DNA of 64,000 nt, from positions 7,916 through 71,915 of the forward strand of contig NZVC01000022.1 of NCBI GenBank assembly GCA_002701395.1, given 5' to 3'. This stretch comes from Maritimibacter sp. (GTDB lineage: Bacteria > Pseudomonadota > Alphaproteobacteria > Rhodobacterales > Rhodobacteraceae). The notes beneath the pieces were generated by a model that ran no database searches, was not told where the DNA came from, and saw only the letters and a program-made list of their open reading frames with translations. Below, piece by piece: positions 36,410 through 46,432 of this stretch; position 1 is the first letter of the stretch; each line of letters starts with the position of its first letter. Made by a program: the position numbers and the translations under genes.

Positions 36410-37777
36410 ATGAGCAATTGGGACAAGTCTGGATGGCGCGCGAAGCCTCGGGTCCAGATGCCCGAGTATACGGATCAAGCCGCGCTGAACGCCGTCGAGG
36501 CGCAGCTGGCCAAGTATCCGCCGCTCGTCTTTGCCGGGGAATGCCGTCGTATGCGCGAGAAGCTTGCCGCGGTCTCGCGCGGCGAGGCGTTTCTTCTGCA
36601 GGGCGGGGACTGCGCGGAAAGCTTTAACGAGTTCTCGGCAGACAACATCCGCGACACCTTCAAGGTGTTGCTGCAGATGGCGATGGTCCTGACCTTCGGC
36701 GCCAAGGTGCCCGTGGTCAAAGTCGGCCGCATGGCCGGCCAGTTCGCCAAGCCCCGTTCGGCCCCGACCGAGACGGTCGGCGGTGTCGAGCTGCCCAGCT
36801 ATCGCGGCGACATCATCAACGGGTTCGACTTCACGCCGGACGCGCGGATTCCCGATCCGAACCGGATGCTGCAGGCCTACACGCAGGCTGCGGCCTCGCT
36901 GAACCTGCTGCGGGCGTTCTCGACCGGCGGTTTCGCCGACGTGCACCGCGTGCACGCGTGGACGCTGGGCTTTACCGAAAGCGACGAGGCCGAGCGTTAC
37001 CGCGATCTGGCCAACCGCCTGCAGGACACGCTGGACTTCATGAAGGCCGCCGGTGTCACCGACACGACCAACAAGGACATGTCGACCGTCGACTTCTACA
37101 CCAGCCACGAGGCGTTGCTTCTGGAATACGAAGAGGCGCTGTGCCGGACGGATTCAACCTCGGGCGCGCAGATCGCGGGGTCGGGTCACATGATCTGGAT
37201 CGGCGACCGCACCCGTCAGCCCGACGGCGCGCATGTCGAGTTCTGCCGCGGCGTTCAGAACCCCATCGGCCTGAAATGCGGCCCGTCCACCACCGTGGAC
37301 GACCTGAAGGTCCTGATGGAAAAGCTGAACCCGAACAACGAGGCGGGCCGCCTGACCCTGATCGCGCGCTTCGGCGCCGGGTCGGTGGGCGATCACCTTC
37401 CGCGTCTGGTCAAAGCGGTTCAGGAAGAAGGCGCGAATGTCGTCTGGTCCTGTGACCCGATGCACGGCAACACGATCAAGTCCTCGACCGGCTACAAGAC
37501 CCGGCCGTTCGACAGCGTGCTGCGCGAGGTGCAGGAGTTCTTCGACATCCACAACGCCGAGGGCACGATCCCCGGCGGCGTGCATTTCGAGATGACCGGC
37601 AAAGACGTGACCGAGTGCACCGGCGGCGTGCAGGCGGTGACGGACGAGAACCTGTCCGACCGTTACCACACCGCGTGCGACCCGCGTCTGAACGCGACGC
37701 AGGCGCTGGAACTGGCTTTCCTCGTCGCCGAGGAAATCATCCAGCGCCGCGAACCGCAGCGCGTCGCCGCCGAATAA
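36410..37777 (+). CDS. aroG: class II 3-deoxy-7-phosphoheptulonate (DAHP) synthase
   Basis: This enzyme joins phosphoenolpyruvate and erythrose 4-phosphate, the entry to the shikimate pathway. The 455 residues are plant/actinobacterial class II type rather than the short AroFGH type. Family blocks are [16 protein letters not shown] near residue 64, [19 protein letters not shown] near 105, [13 protein letters not shown], and [12 protein letters not shown] near 345 with the metal-binding Asp and His. A perfect GGAGGA ribosome site and a candidate promoter precede it; a strong terminator follows. Confidence 0.95.
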   Translation: MSNWDKSGWRAKPRVQMPEYTDQAALNAVEAQLAKYPPLVFAGECRRMREKLAAVSRGEAFLLQGGDCAESFNEFSADNIRDTFKVLLQMAMVLTFGAKVPVVKVGRMAGQFAKPRSAPTETVGGVELPSYRGDIINGFDFTPDARIPDPNRMLQAYTQAAASLNLLRAFSTGGFADVHRVHAWTLGFTESDEAERYRDLANRLQDTLDFMKAAGVTDTTNKDMSTVDFYTSHEALLLEYEEALCRTDSTSGAQIAGSGHMIWIGDRTRQPDGAHVEFCRGVQNPIGLKCGPSTTVDDLKVLMEKLNPNNEAGRLTLIARFGAGSVGDHLPRLVKAVQEEGANVVWSCDPMHGNTIKSSTGYKTRPFDSVLREVQEFFDIHNAEGTIPGGVHFEMTGKDVTECTGGVQAVTDENLSDRYHTACDPRLNATQALELAFLVAEEIIQRREPQRVAAE

Positions 37778-37799
37778 TCTCGCGGCCTTTGAAAGATCG

Positions 37800-37838
37800 A
37801 AAGGCGCGGTTCCCGGACAGGGGCCGCGCCTTTTTCTT
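37800..37838 (+). terminator. rho-independent terminator of aroG
   Basis: AAAGGCGCGG (37800-37809) pairs with CCGCGCCTTT (37824-37833), the loop holding a further CCC/GGG pair, followed by TTTTTCTTT. It lies 22 bases after the stop codon. Confidence 0.9.
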
Positions 37839-37867
37839 TGTCGGGTTCAGTCAGGATCAGTCGTGCT

Positions 37868-38317
37868 TCAGGCGCAGGCGGCTTTGTCGGCTTCGGCGAA
37901 TGCCTCTGCGGCGGCTTCCAGCGTTAGCATGATCGACGCGTGCCGGTTCTTGAAATCGCGGGCGGGCAGCAGAACTTCCAGCCCGTCGAACGGGGCGTCG
38001 GGCACGGGGCCTTCGGACTTCAGCATCGCTTTCAACTGGTCGCGGGCCGTCTCGACCTCGGCGCGGGTGCGGCCGATGATCTGGCGCCCGACGACAGACG
38101 CCGCGGCCTGTCCCAGCGCGCAGGCTTTCACGTCCTGGGCATAGTCGGTGATGCGACCATCCTCGGTCACAAGATCGACCGTCACGGTCGATCCGCACAG
38201 CGGAGAGCGTTTCTTGACCGACGCCTGCGGCGCATCAAGGCGCCCGAGGTGCGGTATATCGGCTGCAAGTTCAAGGATCTGGCCCGAATACAGCTTGATA
38301 AGATCAGAGTCGCTCAT
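37868..38317 (-). CDS. IscU/SufU-like iron-sulfur scaffold-type protein with altered ligands
   Basis: The 149-residue protein follows the NifU-N/SufU pattern: IKLYSGQILELAADIPHLG, then SPLCGSTV with Cys41 and KACALGQAAAS with Cys66. In IscU and SufU a third cysteine lies in the C-terminal helix (HC or KC box). Here the equivalent segment is FKNRHASIM with His126 and no cysteine, and the usual Asp after the first Cys (CGD) is Ser43. The ligand set is thus Cys, Cys, possibly His. It may act as a sulfur acceptor for SufS or have another role. It is divergent from hisI. Confidence 0.8.
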   Translation of the reverse strand: MSDSDLIKLYSGQILELAADIPHLGRLDAPQASVKKRSPLCGSTVTVDLVTEDGRITDYAQDVKACALGQAAASVVGRQIIGRTRAEVETARDQLKAMLKSEGPVPDAPFDGLEVLLPARDFKNRHASIMLTLEAAAEAFAEADKAACA

Positions 38318-38383
38318 GGCTTTTCCTGCTGGCTTGAACCCCCTACATAGGGCGGCGCAATCCATGAGGAAAGGGGTTCGGTC

Positions 38384-38743
38384 ATGGCGTTCGATCCGAC
38401 CACGCTTAAATTCGATGACAAGGGGCTGATCCCCGTCGTGGCGCAGGACCACGCCACGGGCGAGGTTCTGATGGTCGCGTGGATGAACGCCGAGGCCGTG
38501 GCGAAGACCTTGGAGACCGGCCGCGTGACGTACTGGAGCCGCTCTCGCCAGAGTTTCTGGATCAAGGGAGAGACCTCGGGCCACGTTCAGACGCTGGTGG
38601 AGCTGCGGGTCGATTGCGACCGCGACTGCCTGCTGGCGCTGGTGGAACAGGAGGGTCCGGCGTGCCACACGAACCGGCGCAGCTGTTTCTACACCGCGAT
38701 CCGCGACGGCGAAGAGACCGAGATCATGTCGCCGATGGTGTGA
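38384..38743 (+). CDS. hisI: phosphoribosyl-AMP cyclohydrolase HisI
   Basis: HisI opens the purine ring of phosphoribosyl-AMP in histidine synthesis, third step. The 119-residue stand-alone form shows [19 protein letters not shown], the metal-binding [12 protein letters not shown] and the C-terminal [14 protein letters not shown] with zinc-binding cysteines. No HisE domain is fused. It overlaps the 3' end of gluQ, on the other strand, by 20 bases. No other his genes are near. Confidence 0.94.
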   Translation: MAFDPTTLKFDDKGLIPVVAQDHATGEVLMVAWMNAEAVAKTLETGRVTYWSRSRQSFWIKGETSGHVQTLVELRVDCDRDCLLALVEQEGPACHTNRRSCFYTAIRDGEETEIMSPMV

Positions 38744-39593
38744 CCGGCAGGCCCGCCATCTCGATCACCTGATCGGGCGAAAGGCCGTCGTCGCGATAGG
38801 CGCGGATGGACCGGGCGTCGTCCCGCTTTGCCAGCCGTTTGCCAGTGTCGTCGCGCACCAGCCCGTGATGGTAATACTGCAGGATCGGCAGCCCCAGCAG
38901 CGCCTGCAGAAGAACGTGAATCCACGTTGCCGAAAACAGGTCGGCGCCGCGCACGACCTCGGTGACGCCCTGTTCCGCGTCATCGACCACCACCGACAGG
39001 TGATACGATGTGCCCATGTCCTTGCGCGCAAGGATCACGTCGCCGATCTGCACGGTCAGGTCGTTGGCCACCAACGGGTGAACGCCGCCGAACAAGGGGC
39101 CGGTCTCGCGGAAGGCGGGCAGGGCGTCGAGATGCGCGGTCGCCCGCGTCATGTCCAGCCGGATCGCGTCGGTCGGCCCGGCGTCGGCCATGGATCGGCC
39201 CCGGCAGGTGCCCGGATAGATGATGCCGTCCGGCCCCTCGATCGGCGTGCCTTCCTGCGGCGCGGACAGCGCGGCGCGGATGTCGCCCCGGGTGCAGTTG
39301 CAGGGATAGCAAAGGCCCATGTCGATCAGCCGGTCCAGCGCCGCGCGATAGGCGGGCATCCGGTCGGACTGGCGCATCACCGGCTGCGGCCAGTCAAGGC
39401 CCAGCCAGTGCAGGTCCTCGAAGATCTGCCGTTCGTATTCGTCCCGCGACCGGGCGCGGTCGATGTCTTCGATCCGCAGCAGAAAGCTGCCGCCCTCGGC
39501 CCGCGCACGGCGAAAGGCGGTCAGCGCGGAATAGGCGTGGCCGATGTGCAGCGGGCCCGTCGGGGACGGGGCGAAGCGGGTGACGTAGGTCAC
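38724..39593 (-). CDS. gluQ: glutamyl-queuosine tRNA(Asp) synthetase
   Basis: GluQ (YadB) attaches glutamate to the queuosine base of tRNA(Asp). It resembles the catalytic domain of glutamyl-tRNA synthetase without the anticodon domain, and the 289-residue length agrees. Visible are the start [20 protein letters not shown] with HIGH at 16-19, the zinc-type cluster CYPCNCTR with a later Cys in YPGTCRGRS, and the KMSKS-equivalent [12 protein letters not shown]. Its start overlaps the stop of the next gene (methyltransferase) by four bases. Confidence 0.93.
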   Translation of the reverse strand: MTYVTRFAPSPTGPLHIGHAYSALTAFRRARAEGGSFLLRIEDIDRARSRDEYERQIFEDLHWLGLDWPQPVMRQSDRMPAYRAALDRLIDMGLCYPCNCTRGDIRAALSAPQEGTPIEGPDGIIYPGTCRGRSMADAGPTDAIRLDMTRATAHLDALPAFRETGPLFGGVHPLVANDLTVQIGDVILARKDMGTSYHLSVVVDDAEQGVTEVVRGADLFSATWIHVLLQALLGLPILQYYHHGLVRDDTGKRLAKRDDARSIRAYRDDGLSPDQVIEMAGLPVTPSAT

Positions 39594-40204
39594 GCCTTTT
39601 CGAACACGTAGACCGTCGACCCAAGGTCAATGCCGGGGATGTGGGGACCGTGTTCCTCGAACAGAAGGCTTGCGATGCCGTCGGTCGTCCAGTCGCGCAG
39701 CGGCGCCATATAGTTCGGGTCGGTTAGCGTGTGATCGTTGAAGCTGAAGGCCAGCAATCCGCGCGGGGCAAGCCCCTCCATCAGGATCTCCAGCAACTCG
39801 GACGGACCGGCGCCGGACCCGATCACGCCGCTGGCGGTGATCGCCGTGTACTTGCCGCTGTCGAACGGAAGCTCAGCGCCGGGATGCGTTTGCCACAGGT
39901 CGCGGTACACGCCCTTGTCGGCGGCCTGCGCCAGCATCTCGGCCGACAGGTCGGTGCCGTCGATGACGGTGAACCCGTTCTGGATCAGAGCCGCGCCGGA
40001 AAGTCCCGTGCCGCAGCCGAAGTCCAACACGGGCTTGTCCATGTTCTGAATTTGCGCCGCAAGAGCGCGCGCCACGCGCATCGGGGTCGCATAGCCTTGT
40101 TCCAGCAACTCGTCGTCATAGCTGCCAGCCCATTCGTCGTAGATTTGTCGCGCCTCCTCGGTGTTTTTCACCGAATAGACCTTTTCCAGGTATGTTTTGC
40201 TCAT
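39590..40204 (-). CDS. class I SAM-dependent methyltransferase
   Basis: The 204-residue protein has YDEWAGSYDDELLEQGYATP near its start and SAM motif I VLDFGCGTGLSGAAL near residue 59. GTDLSAEMLAQAADKGVY holds the acidic ribose-binding residue. This arrangement is close to methyltransferases acting on small acids or lipids (Methyltransf_11/25 type). The target is unknown. It overlaps gluQ by four bases and probably shares its transcript. A run of AT-rich bases precedes the start. Confidence 0.82.
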   Translation of the reverse strand: MSKTYLEKVYSVKNTEEARQIYDEWAGSYDDELLEQGYATPMRVARALAAQIQNMDKPVLDFGCGTGLSGAALIQNGFTVIDGTDLSAEMLAQAADKGVYRDLWQTHPGAELPFDSGKYTAITASGVIGSGAGPSELLEILMEGLAPRGLLAFSFNDHTLTDPNYMAPLRDWTTDGIASLLFEEHGPHIPGIDLGSTVYVFEKA

Positions 40205-40279
40205 ACCCCTGAGATAGCGCGATTTATGGCGAATGGTACAGGGGCCTGCCGGGAAATCCCGGGCCAGGCCCCCGGGTCC

Positions 40280-41629
40280 TTAGGCCGGTTCCGTCGCGGC
40301 TGCCAGCCAGTCGGTCCACGCGGCCTTGGCCCGGTCGGTGTACCCCTTGTAGCGGGCCGGCCGGTTGCGGCGGCCGCCCTTCAGGTCGACCGGCGGGAAC
40401 AGCCCGAAATTGACGTTCATCGGCTGGAACGTCTTCGCCTCGGCACCGCCGGTGATGTGGTGGATCAGGGCGCCCATCGCGGTCTCGTGCGGCGGGGCTG
40501 TGATCGGGCGGCCAAGGATCTCGGCGGCGGCCATGCGACCGGCCAGAAGCCCCATCGCAGAGGATTCGACATAGCCTTCGACCCCGGTGATCTGCCCGGC
40601 GAAGCGGATGTTGGGACGCGAGCGCAGGCGCATCTGGTCGTCCAGCAGTGTGGGCGAGTTGATGAAGGTGTTGCGGTGGATGCCGCCAAGCCGGGCGAAC
40701 TTCGCGTCCTCCAGCCCGGGTATCATCCGGAACACATCGGCTTGCGCACCGTATTTCATCTTGGTCTGGAAACCCACGATGTTGAACAGCGTGCCCAGCG
40801 CGTTGTCGCGGCGCAGCTGCACCACGGCCCAAGGCTTCACGTCCGGCTGGTGCGGGTTGGTCAGGCCCACGGGCTTCATCGGTCCGTGGCGCAGGGTTTC
40901 GCGCCCGCGCTCTGCCATCACCTCGATCGGCAGGCAGCCGTCGAAATACTTCGCGGTCTCGCCGTCGTGGAACTGGGTCTTGTCCGCCTCGATCAGCGCG
41001 TCGATGAACGCCTCGTAGGTGGGCTTGTCCATCGGGCAGTTGAGATAGGCCTTTTGCTCTTCCTCGGTCTCGCCCTTGTCATAGCGCGACTGGAACCACG
41101 CTTTTTCCATGTCGATGCTTTCGGCATAGACGATGGGGGCGATGGCGTCGAAGAAGGCCAGCGCGTCGGCGCCGGTTTCGGCGCGGATCGATTCCGCCAG
41201 ATTGCCCGAGGTCAGCGGGCCGGTGGCGATGATCCACTTTCCCTCGGTCGGCAGTTCGGTGATCTCGCCTTCCTCGACGGTGACGCGGGGATGCGCGCGC
41301 AGGGTGTCCGTGACGGTCTGGGCGAACGGCTCGCGGTCGACGGCCAGCGCGCCACCGGCGGGCAGGGCGTGGCGGTCTGCGGTGGCCATGATCAGCCCGT
41401 TTGCGGCGCGCATTTCCCAATGCAGCAGGCCCACGGCGTTCTGCTCGTCGTCATCCGACCGGAACGAGTTGGAACAGACCATCTCGGCCAGATTGCCGGT
41501 ATGGTGCGCGAAGGTGCCGACCTTCGGCCGCATCTCGTGGATGACGACGTCGATGCCGGCGTTCGCGGCCTGCCAAGCGGCTTCCGAGCCCGCCATGCCG
41601 CCGCCGATGATGTGGAGTGTCTCGCTCAT
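40280..41629 (-). CDS. trmFO: folate-dependent tRNA (uracil-54-C5-)-methyltransferase TrmFO
   Basis: TrmFO makes ribothymidine at position 54 of tRNAs with methylene-tetrahydrofolate and FAD. The 449 residues begin with the FAD motif [18 protein letters not shown], followed by [14 protein letters not shown] and the family block [33 protein letters not shown] and [14 protein letters not shown] lie in the C-terminal part. The ATG at 41629 is preferred because the FAD motif lies five residues later; a start seven codons upstream is possible. Confidence 0.94.
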   Translation of the reverse strand: MSETLHIIGGGMAGSEAAWQAANAGIDVVIHEMRPKVGTFAHHTGNLAEMVCSNSFRSDDDEQNAVGLLHWEMRAANGLIMATADRHALPAGGALAVDREPFAQTVTDTLRAHPRVTVEEGEITELPTEGKWIIATGPLTSGNLAESIRAETGADALAFFDAIAPIVYAESIDMEKAWFQSRYDKGETEEEQKAYLNCPMDKPTYEAFIDALIEADKTQFHDGETAKYFDGCLPIEVMAERGRETLRHGPMKPVGLTNPHQPDVKPWAVVQLRRDNALGTLFNIVGFQTKMKYGAQADVFRMIPGLEDAKFARLGGIHRNTFINSPTLLDDQMRLRSRPNIRFAGQITGVEGYVESSAMGLLAGRMAAAEILGRPITAPPHETAMGALIHHITGGAEAKTFQPMNVNFGLFPPVDLKGGRRNRPARYKGYTDRAKAAWTDWLAAATEPA

Positions 41630-41698
41630 GTGCCCCCAGATATGGCGCAATCCCGGCTTTGAAAACCGGGATTCGCGTAATCGGGGGCCGTCGCCGGG

Positions 41699-42211
41699 TC
41701 AGGCGGCGTTCTTTTTGCCGTCCCAGACGCCGTGGAAGATGCTGCGCGGGTTCTCGGCGCTGCGGCTCGGGTCGGGACGTTCCGCAGTCGCGTCCTTGCG
41801 CGGGGCAACGCGGCGCGGCGCGACGACCACGTCGACAAGCCGGGGTTCTGCCAGCGTGGTGATCAGCAGGGCCGCCAACAGGGTCAGGTCCAGCGCCAGC
41901 ACGGGGATCACGTCGCCGCCCGAATGCGCCAGCCGGATTACGCCGGTCGCGAAGACGTACAGCGCCAGCAGGATGCAGGCGGGCCGGACCGCGGTGCGGA
42001 ACAACAGCGCGAAGGCGCCGACGGCAAGGTAGACGGTCGTCACGGTGATCGCCAGCGGCGCGGCGATGACGCCGCTTAGCAGGGCGGCGCCGGATTCGGT
42101 GATGTGAAGCGCCGCGGCGGTGGCAAGGAAGAACGCGCCGATCAGGATGCGGACAAGCGTGGCCCCGCCAGACAGCACTGTACCAAGCAGAGGGGGTAAA
42201 GTGTTTCGCAT
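41699..42211 (-). CDS. hypothetical membrane protein
   Basis: The 170-residue product has four hydrophobic segments (about residues 15-35, 42-60, 64-72 and 98-117) and a charged cytoplasmic tail rich in Arg, Pro and Asp from residue 125. I recognise no family; the four-helix layout loosely recalls DoxX-like proteins, but no motif supports that. It stands alone between trmFO and the gyrA terminator. The ATG follows a run of T-rich and A-rich bases of the intergenic region. Confidence 0.6.
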   Translation of the reverse strand: MRNTLPPLLGTVLSGGATLVRILIGAFFLATAAALHITESGAALLSGVIAAPLAITVTTVYLAVGAFALLFRTAVRPACILLALYVFATGVIRLAHSGGDVIPVLALDLTLLAALLITTLAEPRLVDVVVAPRRVAPRKDATAERPDPSRSAENPRSIFHGVWDGKKNAA

Positions 42212-42361
42212 GACCGTTTTCCCGTTCGCCGATGGCGGTTCAATCCGCCGTTCCCCGCACGGTTAACCAGCGGTTTGGCGGCGCAGCGGCGCGATTGCGG
42301 CGAGGGCGGGGCGAGTCGTGGAATTTTGCGTGCGGCAGGCGCGATCAGGGGCAAAACGCAA

Positions 42362-42393
42362 ACGGCCGCGCGTCACAGGGACAGCGCGGCCGT
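42362..42393 (-). terminator. terminator of gyrA
   Basis: Perfect ten-base stem (42362-42371 with 42384-42393) and 12-base loop, 24 bases after the gyrA stop on the minus strand, followed by TTGCGTTTT. The T-run is broken, so strength is moderate. Confidence 0.7.
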
Positions 42394-42416
42394 GGCGAGT
42401 GTTGTGATCGGAACCG

Positions 42417-45170
42417 TTACTCGGAGGCGTCCGGCAGCTCGGCCTCGTCTTCCGACTGTTCCGCGATCCACGCGACGGACACGACCTCTTCCCCCGGCGC
42501 GGTGTTGAACACCTTCACGCCACCGGCCCCGCGCGAGCGGAAGCTGATGCCGTCGACGGGGCAGCGGATCGACTGGCCGTTCGAGGTGACCAGCATGATC
42601 TGATCGTCCATCTCGACCGGGAAGCTGGCGACGATCTCGCCGCCGCGCATCTGCTTCTCCCACGCCGTGACGCCAAGGCCGCCGCGCCCGCGCACCGGAT
42701 AGTCGTGGCTGGACGTCAGCTTGCCCAACCCGCCTGCGGTGATCGTCAGGATCAGGTTCTCGGCCGCCGACATCTCGGCATAGCGTTCGGGCGAAAGCGG
42801 GCTGTTGGCGTTGCCTTCCTCGTCCTCGGACACTTCGGCGTCGTCCGCCAGACCGGCCATTGCGCGGCGCATCTTCAGGTACGAGGCCCGCTCGTCCGAT
42901 TCCGCCTCGAAGTGGCGGATGATCGACATCGACACGACCTCGTCGCCGTTGTTCAGCTTCACGCCACGCACACCGGTCGAGGCGCGCGAGTTGAACACGC
43001 GCACGTCGGGCACCGGGAAGCGGATCGCGCGGCCCGAGTTGGTGACAAGCATCACGTCGTCATCTTCGGAACAGATCCGGGCGTTGATCAGGCGAACGCC
43101 TTCTTCCTCGCCCTCGAACTTCATCGCGATCTTGCCGTTCGACTTTACGTTGGTGAAATCGGACAGCCGGTTGCGCCGAACAGAGCCCTTGCTTGTGGCG
43201 AAAACGATCTGAAGATCGTTCCACTCGGCCTCGTCCCGGTCCACCGGCATGATCGCGGCGATCGAGACGCCGGTCGGGATCGGCAGGATGTTCACGATGG
43301 CCTTGCCGCGCGCGGTCCGGCCGCCCGAGGGCAGGCGCCACGTCTTCAGCTTGTAGGCCATGCCGTCGGTGGTGAAGAACAGCAGCTGCGTGTGGGTGTT
43401 GGCGACGAAGAGGGTCGTCACGACGTCCTCTTCCTTCAGCCCGCCACCCGACAGACCCTTGCCGCCGCGCTTCTGCTCGCGGAACTCGACCAGCGGGGTG
43501 CGCTTGATATAGCCGCCCTGGGTCACGGTCACGACCATGTCCTCACGCTCGATCAGGTCCTCGTCCATCATGTCGCCGGACCAGTCGGCGATCTCGGTCC
43601 GGCGCGGCACCGCGAACAGGTCGCGCACTTCGGCCAGTTCGTCCGAGATGATCTGCATGATCCGGTCGCGCGACCGCAGGATGTCAAGATAGTCGCGGAT
43701 CTTGCCAGCCAGTTCCTGCAACTCGTCCGTGATTTCCTTGACGCCCATCTGGGTCAGACGCTGCAGCCGCAGATCAAGGATGGCGCGGGCCTGCGTTTCC
43801 GACAGGTTGTAGGTGCCGTCCTCGTTCATCTTGTGGCTGGGATCGTCGATCAGCTGGATGTACTCGGCGATGTCCCCGGCGGGCCAGCGGCGCGTCATCA
43901 GCTTCTCGCGGGCTTCCGCTGCATCCGCCGAGGCGCGGATCGTCGCGACGACCTCGTCCACGTTCGACACGGCGACGGCAAGGCCGCACAGGATGTGCGA
44001 GCGTTCGCGCGCCTTGCGAAGCAGGTACGCGGTGCGGCGGGCGACGACCTCTTCGCGGAACGAGATGAAGTAGGTCAGGAAGTCGCGCAGCGTCAGTTGT
44101 TCGGGCTTGCCGCCGTTCAGCGCCAGCATGTTGCAGCCGAACGAGGTCTGCATCGACGTGAAGCGGAACAGCTGGTTCAGCACCACCTCGGGCGTCGCGT
44201 CGCGCTTCAGTTCGATCACCACGCGGACGCCGACCCGGTCGGATTCGTCCTGCACGTTGGCGATGCCTTCGATCTTCTTGTCCCGAGCAAGATCAGCGAT
44301 CTGCTCGACCATCTTCATCTTGTTGACCTGATACGGGACCTCTTCGACGATGATCGCGAACCGGTCCTTGCGGATCTCTTCGACCTTGGTCTTGGCGCGC
44401 AGCACGACCGAGCCGCGGCTTTCGGTATAGGCCTTGCGCGCGCCGCCCCGGCCCAGCATCACGCCGCCGGTGGGGAAGTCGGGGCCGGGCACGTATTCCA
44501 TCAGCTGGATGGAATCGAGATCCGGGTTCTCGATCAGCGCCTGCGTCGCGTCGATCACTTCGCCCAGGTTGTGGGGCGGGATGTTGGTTGCCATGCCGAC
44601 GGCGATGCCGCCCGCGCCGTTGACCAGCATGTTCGGGAACCGCGCCGGCAGGACCATCGGTTCGGTCTGCTTGCCGTCGTAGTTGTCCTGAAAGTCGACC
44701 GTGTCCTTGTCGATGTCGGCCAGCAGATAGTTCGCCGCCTTCGCCATCCGGACTTCGGTGTAACGGAAGGCCGCGGGCGGGTCGCCGTCCATCGAGCCGA
44801 AGTTGCCCTGACCGTCGAGCAGGGGCAGGGACATCGAAAAGTCCTGCGTCATCCGCACCAGCGCGTCGTAGATCGCCGCGTCGCCGTGCGGGTGATACTG
44901 ACCCATCGTGTCGGCCACCGGGCGCGATGACTTTCGGTAGGGCTTGTCGAAGGTGTTCCCGACCTCGTTCATCGCGAACAGGATCCGCCGGTGCACAGGT
45001 TTCAGGCCATCGCGCAGATCGGGGATCGCGCGACTGACAATAACCGACATCGCATAGTCGAGGTACGCGGTGCGCATCTCGGCTTCGATGGTCACCGAAG
45101 GGCCCGTGGGCTCTGGCCGCTCGGGGGGCATTCCGTCTTCGTTTTCAGGGGTTTCCGGCGTGTCGCTCAC
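42417..45170 (-). CDS. gyrA: DNA gyrase subunit A
   Basis: GyrA is the breakage-reunion subunit of gyrase, which introduces negative supercoils. The 917 residues hold the winged-helix domain with the catalytic Tyr in [11 protein letters not shown], the quinolone pocket [15 protein letters not shown], and a C-terminal beta-pinwheel with the GyrA box in [11 protein letters not shown]. At the position of E. coli Ser83 there is Ala; Asp87 is kept. GTG at 45170 is chosen because a promoter lies at 45216-45245; a TTG at 45245 would fall inside that promoter. Confidence 0.95.
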   Translation of the reverse strand: MSDTPETPENEDGMPPERPEPTGPSVTIEAEMRTAYLDYAMSVIVSRAIPDLRDGLKPVHRRILFAMNEVGNTFDKPYRKSSRPVADTMGQYHPHGDAAIYDALVRMTQDFSMSLPLLDGQGNFGSMDGDPPAAFRYTEVRMAKAANYLLADIDKDTVDFQDNYDGKQTEPMVLPARFPNMLVNGAGGIAVGMATNIPPHNLGEVIDATQALIENPDLDSIQLMEYVPGPDFPTGGVMLGRGGARKAYTESRGSVVLRAKTKVEEIRKDRFAIIVEEVPYQVNKMKMVEQIADLARDKKIEGIANVQDESDRVGVRVVIELKRDATPEVVLNQLFRFTSMQTSFGCNMLALNGGKPEQLTLRDFLTYFISFREEVVARRTAYLLRKARERSHILCGLAVAVSNVDEVVATIRASADAAEAREKLMTRRWPAGDIAEYIQLIDDPSHKMNEDGTYNLSETQARAILDLRLQRLTQMGVKEITDELQELAGKIRDYLDILRSRDRIMQIISDELAEVRDLFAVPRRTEIADWSGDMMDEDLIEREDMVVTVTQGGYIKRTPLVEFREQKRGGKGLSGGGLKEEDVVTTLFVANTHTQLLFFTTDGMAYKLKTWRLPSGGRTARGKAIVNILPIPTGVSIAAIMPVDRDEAEWNDLQIVFATSKGSVRRNRLSDFTNVKSNGKIAMKFEGEEEGVRLINARICSEDDDVMLVTNSGRAIRFPVPDVRVFNSRASTGVRGVKLNNGDEVVSMSIIRHFEAESDERASYLKMRRAMAGLADDAEVSEDEEGNANSPLSPERYAEMSAAENLILTITAGGLGKLTSSHDYPVRGRGGLGVTAWEKQMRGGEIVASFPVEMDDQIMLVTSNGQSIRCPVDGISFRSRGAGGVKVFNTAPGEEVVSVAWIAEQSEDEAELPDASE

Positions 45171-45215
45171 GTGACGTCCCGCTTCTTGGCTTTGCGCTAT
45201 ATATTGTTGTCTTCC

Positions 45216-45245
45216 ACTATACCCTGCCGAGGATATGGGGTTCAA
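45216..45245 (-). promoter_or_regulatory. promoter of gyrA
   Basis: On the minus strand TTGAAC (45245-45240), 18-base spacer, TATAGT (45221-45216), about 45 bases before the GTG start. Good match for sigma-70. Confidence 0.7.
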
Positions 45246-45279
45246 CAGTGACTTTCATTTAAGCAAGCAGCCACCGGAT

Positions 45280-45302
45280 CAGAGTGCTAACACACTGTTT
45301 TT
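45280..45302 (+). terminator. terminator-like hairpin upstream of usg
   Basis: CAGAGTG (45280-45286) pairs with CACACTG (45291-45297) with one mismatch, loop CTAA, followed by TTTTT. There is no gene ahead of it on this strand, so it may end a short leader or small transcript, or be chance. Confidence 0.4.
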
Positions 45303-45360
45303 GTTGATTATAAAAGAATCTCCGGCATGGTTTTCATACAGGTGTCACATGGAGGTGCAA

Positions 45361-45630
45361 GTGAGCATGTCGGAAACCGAACTTATGCTGAAGGGATACG
45401 GGCTGACCACGGCAGAGATTTTCTATCGTATGCCCGATTACAAGAACGTGCTGAACACGTTCGTCTGGCAGGAGTACGACCTAGCCCCGGACCATCCCAA
45501 GCTGTTCGAATTCATCGAGTTCTGGCAGGACAGCATCGAGGGTCCGTTGCATTCGGTGCGGTTCACCCATCGCAAGATGATCCGGCCCGGTGAATGGCGC
45601 AACGTGGTGGGCGAGTTCACCTATCACTGA
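45361..45630 (+). CDS. Usg-family protein
   Basis: The 89-residue product matches the Usg-like family, named from the Caulobacter trp locus. The conserved core is GLTTAEIFYRMPDYKNVLNT, then WQEYDLAPDHPKL, FIEFWQDSIEGPLHSVR and the end RPGEWRNV. Its function is unknown. GTG at 45361 is chosen because GGAGGTG at 45351-45357 stands at the right distance; ATG 45367 gives a product two residues shorter. A TATAAA at 45309-45314 may be its -10 element. It is divergent from gyrA. Confidence 0.85.
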   Translation: MSMSETELMLKGYGLTTAEIFYRMPDYKNVLNTFVWQEYDLAPDHPKLFEFIEFWQDSIEGPLHSVRFTHRKMIRPGEWRNVVGEFTYH

Positions 45631-45735
45631 TCCGGCAGGCCCGGGCGGCGCGGGACCTCTGGTCGCCCGGTCATTGAATTTCCCCGATTTGCCAGTAGTC
45701 TGGCCGTAACTTGCACGGTCAGGGAACGGTTTCAC

Positions 45736-46002
45736 ATGTCGGATGACAGGCAGGGCGGCAGCGATCCGTCCTTCGAGGAACTCGGCGCCGAGGCGCGCCG
45801 ACTGGCCGAGGCGGCGTCGCGCTTTGCGCAACAGGCCAGCCGGTTCGGACAGGCGCGGGGTCGCGAATTCGCGGGGGCCGCACGCGACGCCTTCGACGAG
45901 GGCTCGGACATGGCGAGCAGGGCCGTTCAGAAGAATCCGCTGCTCGCGCTGGCGGTGGCGACCGGGATGGGCCTTATCCTTGGTCTTGCGCGGCGACGCT
46001 GA
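45736..46002 (+). CDS. DUF883-like membrane-anchored protein (ElaB/YqjD type)
   Basis: An 88-residue protein with an amphipathic helical body (EELGAEARRLAEAASRFAQQ, heptad-like) and a C-terminal membrane segment NPLLALAVATGMGLILGLARRR. ElaB/YqjD proteins are held in the inner membrane by such a tail and bind stationary-phase ribosomes in E. coli. Sequence likeness outside the tail is weak, so the role is tentative. Its stop overlaps the ATG of the next membrane gene by one base. Confidence 0.7.
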   Translation: MSDDRQGGSDPSFEELGAEARRLAEAASRFAQQASRFGQARGREFAGAARDAFDEGSDMASRAVQKNPLLALAVATGMGLILGLARRR

Positions 46003-46391
46003 TGCTGGCGGGGCTTGAATACCGGATCCGCATGGCGATCCGCTCGGGACTGACGCAGCTGATCAGCGCGCTGGTCGCCATCTTCTTCATCGTCGCGGGG
46101 CTGCTGTGCCTGCTGGTCGCGCTTTGGGTTTCGCTGGCCGAGGCGCACGGCACCGTCTTCGCGGCGCTGGTCACAGGCGGGGCGCTGTTGGGGCTTGGGC
46201 TGGTCGTTCTGGCGATCGGTCTGCTGCTGCGGCCGCGCCCGTTGCCGCCTGCGGCGCCGGTGTTCCCGGTGGCCGACCTGATCGCCGCGTTCACGCAAGG
46301 TATGCAGGCCTCCCGCAGGCCAGCGCCCGAACCGCAAGACGCCCCGGACGACGAGGTCGGGACGCCAGAGTCGGAAAAACGGGAAAGCTAA
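46002..46391 (+). CDS. phage-holin-family membrane protein (YqjE-like)
   Basis: The 129-residue product has two hydrophobic segments (LISALVAIFFIVAGLLCLLVALWV and VTGGALLGLGLVVLAIGLLL, about residues 20-43 and 57-76) and a long acidic Pro-rich tail. This matches the holin-X/YqjE group, which in enterobacteria sits beside the ElaB/YqjD gene just as here. It is not evidence of a prophage. The start overlaps the DUF883-like gene stop by one base. Confidence 0.7.
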   Translation: MLAGLEYRIRMAIRSGLTQLISALVAIFFIVAGLLCLLVALWVSLAEAHGTVFAALVTGGALLGLGLVVLAIGLLLRPRPLPPAAPVFPVADLIAAFTQGMQASRRPAPEPQDAPDDEVGTPESEKRES

Positions 46392-46432
46392 GGCCGCCGG
46401 CAGAACCGGCAGCCTGTCGCGTCACGTCGGGA

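Noticed and set aside
42705..44930. 741-codon plus-strand frame over gyrA
   Set aside because: Antisense shadow of gyrA; repetitive Asp/His/Val/Gln composition typical of reverse-frame artefacts.
46002..46391. Phage holin gene as evidence of a prophage
   Set aside because: The holin-X/YqjE-type protein pairs with a DUF883-like gene as in ordinary chromosomes; no other phage gene is present.
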